The translations under genes and the position numbers were made by a program. Shown one piece after another: positions 60,284 through 64,000 of a stretch of DNA of 64,000 bases. The notes under the pieces are model-generated. The model was not told the origin of the DNA and ran no database searches. It saw only the letters and a program-made list of their open reading frames with translations. The stretch is from Halorussus marinus (GTDB lineage Archaea > Halobacteriota > Halobacteria > Halobacteriales > Haladaptataceae): positions 62,001 through 126,000 of the forward strand of contig NZ_SBIV01000009.1 of NCBI RefSeq assembly GCF_004765795.1, read 5' to 3'. Positions within the stretch are counted from its first letter, which is position 1. Each line of letters opens with the position of its first letter.

Positions 60284-61150
60284 TCACTTCTCGTTGATGG
60301 ACTCGCTTGCGATGTTACGCCCGCGAGTCTTCAAACTCACTTCGCGCCGCTTGCGGACCTCCTCCAGCACGTCGACTTCGATGAGTCGCTCGAAGATGCT
60401 CTCGACCTCGTCGACGTCCATCCCGAGGAAGTCCGGGATCTCGAACGGCGATACCCCCGAGTACAGCGCCATCAGCACTTCTTTTTCGACTTCGTTCAGC
60501 TCGACGCCGCCCTCGTTCTTTCGCTCGCCCTTCCGGAGGAGCGACTCCAGGAGGGTTGCCCGCCGGGTGTCGCCCGAGATGTACGTCTGGACGCTGGTGT
60601 CGCCCTGCGTGTGTTCGACTTCGAGGACGGTCCGCTGTTGGCCCTTGACCGTTCGGGCCGCCCGGTCGACGCCGCCGATGTCGTCGAGTTCGATGCCGAC
60701 GAACGTCCCGCTCGCGATGGCGACGTTGACCATCTCTTCGGTGATCTTGATGCGGGCTTTCTCCCACTCGGTGTCCTGGACGACGCCCCCTTCGACCGCG
60801 GGGTGTTTCGTCAGGATCATCTCCTGGTTGAGGAGCGCGCCGTAGAAGTCGGTCTCGAACTCGTCGATGTCGGTGTTGGGCCCGAGCAACACGACGTTAT
60901 CGCCGAACTCCACGCTCAGGTAGTCCGAGACGCTCGCGACCGCCTGATTCACGTCGTAGCGCCCCTTCAGGCCGTCGACCTCCGAGAGGGGAATCGTTCG
61001 CTTGCCACCGTTGCCGGCCAGCACCAGTCGCTTGTTCGACAGCAGGATGCGGCCGCTGGTCCAGTCGGGGTCGTTCAGCTTGCGGCCCTTCTTGACCACT
61101 TGCAGGAACTTCCCCTGCGTGTCGGATATCTTGTACTCGCCTTCGCTCAT
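60284..61150 (-). CDS. cheF: CheF, archaeal chemotaxis adaptor
   Basis: A 288-residue protein of the DUF439/CheF family: an N-terminal PH-like part (GRILLSNKRLVLAGNGGKRTIPLSEVDGLKGRYDV), a middle domain (EWEKARIKITEEMVNVAIASGTFVGIELDDIGGVDRAARTV) and a C-terminal winged helix (VELNEVEKEVLMALYSGVSPFEIPDFLGMDVDEVESIFERL). In Halobacterium CheF proteins link CheY and the other Che proteins to the archaellum motor. It lies on the same strand as a transducer and a HEAT protein. Confidence 0.9.
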   Translation of the reverse strand: MSEGEYKISDTQGKFLQVVKKGRKLNDPDWTSGRILLSNKRLVLAGNGGKRTIPLSEVDGLKGRYDVNQAVASVSDYLSVEFGDNVVLLGPNTDIDEFETDFYGALLNQEMILTKHPAVEGGVVQDTEWEKARIKITEEMVNVAIASGTFVGIELDDIGGVDRAARTVKGQQRTVLEVEHTQGDTSVQTYISGDTRRATLLESLLRKGERKNEGGVELNEVEKEVLMALYSGVSPFEIPDFLGMDVDEVESIFERLIEVDVLEEVRKRREVSLKTRGRNIASESINEK

Positions 61151-61258
61151 GCGTTATCTCCGGGCTCGCGGCGTCTCGCCTGCCGGCGGGGCGCCGCGAT
61201 TCGTCGCGGATCGTCGGTTCCGGTGGCGCGATTCGATCATGCGGGTGGCCGAACGGGC

Positions 61259-63226
61259 TCAGTCGCCATCGCGCATCGCGTCCACGCGGGTCGAGAGCTC
61301 CTCGATGGCGTCTGTCTGTGCCTCGGTCGCCGCGACGATGTCGTCGGTCGCCGACTCGACGTCGTTGGTCTGATCGCGCACCGAATCGACCGTCGCCATC
61401 ACCTGCTCGACGTTGGCCGCCTGCTCGTCGTTGGCCTCCGCGACCTCGGTCACGCCGGAGGCGGCCTCCTCGACCGCGTCGGCGATCTCTTCGAGCGCGA
61501 CCAGCGCGTCTTCGATCTCGTTGCCGGCGTGCTTGACCTGCTCGTTCGACTCCTCGACGGCGACCACAGTCTCGTTGGCCTGCGACTGGATCTCCTCGAT
61601 CCGGCCGGCGATCTCCTCGGTGTGCTCGCGGGTCTCGTTGGCCAACTGCTTGACCTCGTCGGCGACGACTTCGAATCCCGAACCGGCCTCGCCCGCGCGG
61701 GCGGCCTCGATGTTGGCATTGAGCGCGAGGAGGTTGGTCTGGTCGGCGACCTCCGCGATCACCTCGACGACGTCCTCGATCTCGTTCATCTGGGATTCGA
61801 GTTCGGTCACCGTCTCGACGAGGCTCTCGCTCATCTCGATGACCTCGTCGGTCGCCTCCCGGGCACCCTGACTCGATTCGAGCCCGCTGTCCGCCGAGGC
61901 CTTCGCCTGCTCGGCCGCCGACGCCACCTGATCGGAGCTCGCGGCGACCTCCTGCATGCTCGCCGAGAAGTTCTCCATCTCGGTCGCGACCTCCGACAGC
62001 TGGTCGGTCTGCTCGTCGACCCGATCGTCGATGACCCGGGCGGCCTCGGCCGCGTTCTCGACCTCGGTCGCGAGGTCGTCGGCTTTCTGCCCGACGTGCT
62101 CGGCCGACGTCTCGAACCGCTCGGCCATCGCGTTGACCTGATCGACGACTTCGATCAGCGAGTCATCGACCACGCCGTACTCGTCCTCGAACGAGGCTCT
62201 CGCCGAGAGCTCCCCGGCCTCCATCGCCGAGAGAGTCCCGCCGAGCTCCTCGACCAGCGAGGCGATCCCTCGCTGGCGGCGTGCGTCCTCGGTGCGGTCG
62301 CGCACGGTTTCGACCACCGCGACGAGTTCGTCGCCCTCGTACAGCGGCATCGCGGAGAACTCGATCTCGCGGTGCTCGCCGTCACGGTCGGTCATCGTCC
62401 CCTCGTCGCGATAGAGCGTCCGCTCGCCGCCGGCCCGTTCGACATCGAACTCCGTGTGGGCCGACTCCGGCGCCGCCGCGACCTTGTCGGCCAGCGTCTT
62501 GACCCGACGGCCGTCGGGGTAGAACGCCTCGCTGACCTGCTCCATCCCGAGCGCCTCCTCGGCGGAACGGCCGGTCAGCTCCTCGAGCGCCGTGTTCCAC
62601 GCCGCGACCTCGTCGCGTTCGACGTCGAGCATGAACACCGGAACGCCGATCCCGTCGAGGAGTTCGTCGTCGTCGACGTTGAGTTCGTCGGCTGGCTCGG
62701 CCCCACCAGTCGCCGCCCCCGCGTCGCTCGCCGTCCTCGCGCCGTACGCCTCGAGACCGCGCTCCATATCCTCGAACGTCGCCGACAGCGCCGACCGGAG
62801 CTCCGATTCGGCGTGCTGGATCTCGGCGGCGACCGCTTCGTTGTCGGCCCCGAGTCGGTGTTCGAGCCGCTCGAACGCCTCCTCGACGAGCGTCGAGACG
62901 CTCGCCTCGTACGTGGCCGCGAACGCGGCCGCCGGAGCCCCCGCCTCGACGTGGCGCCGCCCCAGTTCGGTCGCGTCTTCGATTACGCCGCCGGGGTCCT
63001 CGACCGTTCGGCCGAGGTGAGTCGCTTGGGACTGCTGGAGGGCCTCGTCGGTTTCCGTTCCACGATAGGCGTCCGCGAGATCGGCCGGGGCGATACGCTC
63101 GGTGTCGGAGACCGACACCGCGGACGTCTGCGTTCCCCCGTCGAAGGTGACATCGTGCTGTCGATCGGCGGGATTGCTATCCCGACTGAATCTTGTTAAA
63201 ATTTTTACGAGCCTGTCCCTGACCAT
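61259..63226 (-). CDS. soluble methyl-accepting taxis transducer with PAS domain
   Basis: A 655-residue cytoplasmic transducer without membrane helices. Residues about 45-140 (ADLADAYRGTETDEALQQSQ, LGRRHVEAGAPAAAFAATYEASVSTLVEEAF) look like a reduced globin-type sensor with the H-xx-G pattern. A PAS domain (about 185-305, ELLDGIGVPVFMLDVERDEVAAWN), a HAMP-like linker (about 320-370) and the MCP signalling coiled coil (about 390-655) with the hairpin VAEVADQTNLLALNANIEAARAGEAGSGFEVVADEVKQLA follow. It signals to CheA/CheW. The TATA-like element at 63251 gives a leaderless start at 63226. Confidence 0.9.
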   Translation of the reverse strand: MVRDRLVKILTRFSRDSNPADRQHDVTFDGGTQTSAVSVSDTERIAPADLADAYRGTETDEALQQSQATHLGRTVEDPGGVIEDATELGRRHVEAGAPAAAFAATYEASVSTLVEEAFERLEHRLGADNEAVAAEIQHAESELRSALSATFEDMERGLEAYGARTASDAGAATGGAEPADELNVDDDELLDGIGVPVFMLDVERDEVAAWNTALEELTGRSAEEALGMEQVSEAFYPDGRRVKTLADKVAAAPESAHTEFDVERAGGERTLYRDEGTMTDRDGEHREIEFSAMPLYEGDELVAVVETVRDRTEDARRQRGIASLVEELGGTLSAMEAGELSARASFEDEYGVVDDSLIEVVDQVNAMAERFETSAEHVGQKADDLATEVENAAEAARVIDDRVDEQTDQLSEVATEMENFSASMQEVAASSDQVASAAEQAKASADSGLESSQGAREATDEVIEMSESLVETVTELESQMNEIEDVVEVIAEVADQTNLLALNANIEAARAGEAGSGFEVVADEVKQLANETREHTEEIAGRIEEIQSQANETVVAVEESNEQVKHAGNEIEDALVALEEIADAVEEAASGVTEVAEANDEQAANVEQVMATVDSVRDQTNDVESATDDIVAATEAQTDAIEELSTRVDAMRDGD

Positions 63227-63250
63227 CTTTGGCGGAAAGAGACACCAAAT

Positions 63251-63260
63251 GGATATAAAG
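63251..63260 (-). promoter_or_regulatory. TATA-like element of the transducer gene
   Basis: CTTTATATCC on the minus strand, 25-34 bases before the ATG at 63226. The flank (63230-63290) is the most A/T-rich stretch in this part of the window. Confidence 0.6.
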
Positions 63261-63388
63261 CTTTACGCAAATTTCACACGCGATAACCCCGTTCGGCCGC
63301 GCGACTCGACGGAGTATCACGTCCCTGTCAAGCCGTTCGATGTCGGTCGATCGATCCCGGGCTGACTCGTCCGGCGACGGCGAGCGAA

Positions 63389-64000
63389 TCAGGCCCTCCC
63401 GCCGAGTTTCGAGAGCGCCGAGAACGCCCGCTTTCGGACCTGCTCGTCGTCGGTGTCGTCGATCAAGCTGTCGAGTCTGTCGCGCGAGCGCTCGCCGCCC
63501 ACCTTCCCGAGCGTGAACGCCGCCTTCGCCCGGGCGTCCGCGCCGGCCTCGGGATCGTCGAGCAGGTCGAGCAGGGCGTCTTCGGCGGCTTCGCCGCCGA
63601 CGTTCGCGATGCTCGTGGCCGCGAACTGGGCGGTCATGCCGTCGTCGTCACCCAGAACCGACACCAGCGCCTCGACCGCGGCCTCCCTGTTCGCCTCGCC
63701 CGTGACGCGCCCGAGGAGCCACGCCGCGTTCCGGCGCTGGTGGGCCTGGGTCCCCTGTTCGAGGATGTCGATCAGCGACTCGACGACGCTCCGGTGGTCG
63801 TTGGCGCTCAGCTTCTCGACCATTCGCTGGCGGAGCTGGTGGCTCTGCTGGCCGGGGGCGTTCGAGAGGAGTTCGATGAGCGAGAACACCGCCGCCCGGC
63901 GGACCGCCTCGACGTCGTCGGACAGCAGCGAGACGAGCGCGTCGAGCGGTTTGGCGCTCCCGAAGTTCCCCAGCGAGTTGGCGGCGATCCGCCGGACGGT
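63389..64000 (-). CDS. HEAT-repeat protein (start beyond the window)
   Basis: 203 codons are visible, and the frame remains open to the end of the window, so the true start lies outside. Tandem HEAT/PBS-type helix pairs of about 31-37 residues are seen: TVRRIAANSLGNFGSAKPLDALVSLLSDD at the window edge, then VRRAAVFSLIELLS, QRRNAAWLLGRVTGEANREAAVEALVSVLGDD, TAQFAATSIANVGGEAAEDALLDLLDD and ARAKAAFTLGKVGGERSRDRLDSLIDD. In Halobacterium a HEAT-PBS protein (OE2401F) is encoded next to the CheF genes and interacts with them; this is its likely counterpart. Confidence 0.85.
   Translation of the reverse strand, partial: TVRRIAANSLGNFGSAKPLDALVSLLSDDVEAVRRAAVFSLIELLSNAPGQQSHQLRQRMVEKLSANDHRSVVESLIDILEQGTQAHQRRNAAWLLGRVTGEANREAAVEALVSVLGDDDGMTAQFAATSIANVGGEAAEDALLDLLDDPEAGADARAKAAFTLGKVGGERSRDRLDSLIDDTDDEQVRKRAFSALSKLGGRA

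Noticed and set aside
1-64000. CRISPR array, insertion sequence, integrase or prophage
   Set aside because: No regularly spaced repeats, transposase or integrase-like protein, or attachment-site pair was found; the only repeats are the promoter duplication and the 19-mer pair described above.

Overview
The window is high-GC haloarchaeal (class Halobacteria) chromosome. The proteins are acidic, many genes have a TATA-like element about 27-30 bases before the start codon (leaderless mRNAs), and there are Tat signals on secreted proteins, a PGF-CTERM surface protein, dodecin, archaeal CheF and several haloarchaea-specific HTH and DUF families. No rRNA, tRNA, CRISPR array or recognisable insertion sequence was found.

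Layout. 1-5.3 kb: the start of a class V aminotransferase, three membrane proteins, dodecin, a HesB/IscA-type protein, a frameshifted small gene and hisD. 5.3-18.3 kb: acyl-CoA and organic-acid catabolism (SDR, acyl-CoA dehydrogenase, APH-like kinase, 3-hydroxyacyl-CoA dehydrogenase, an AsnC-like regulator, acyl-CoA ligase), a TAXI-type TRAP transporter with a small third gene, and a CoA transferase. 18.3-31.5 kb: membrane and HTH proteins, an AlkA-like glycosylase, a RimK ATP-grasp/retropepsin fusion facing an aspartoacylase-like gene, a GltP-type symporter, the complete sdhCDBA operon, an amidohydrolase and small proteins. 31.5-60.2 kb: a surface-glycan island. 60.2-64 kb: chemotaxis genes (cheF, a soluble transducer, a HEAT-repeat protein).

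The glycan island holds an unbroken chain of overlapping genes that matches the five steps of the bacterial WbpA/B/E/D/I route to UDP-2,3-diacetamido-2,3-dideoxymannuronic acid. It also has GlmM, an NDP-sugar epimerase, a flippase, a polytopic GT-C-like protein, a polysaccharide deacetylase, two FemAB-like transferases, three alkaline-phosphatase-superfamily paralogues sharing a C-terminal motif, two Tat-exported beta-helix proteins and an HTH/membrane regulator. No GT-A or GT-B glycosyltransferase is visible.

The most unusual signal is regulatory. The non-canonical core-promoter-like word ATAACAAAG (or a one-base variant) occurs nine times, always in the island and always upstream of a gene. 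At four of the nine sites a start codon lies 25-26 bases downstream. Two of those start codons open short reading frames that end overlapping the start of the real gene. Separately, the Tat beta-helix gene at 42044 and a broken paralogue at 43792 carry duplicated 82-base promoters, each with two copies of a GGTAA-N-TTGA motif 40 bases apart.
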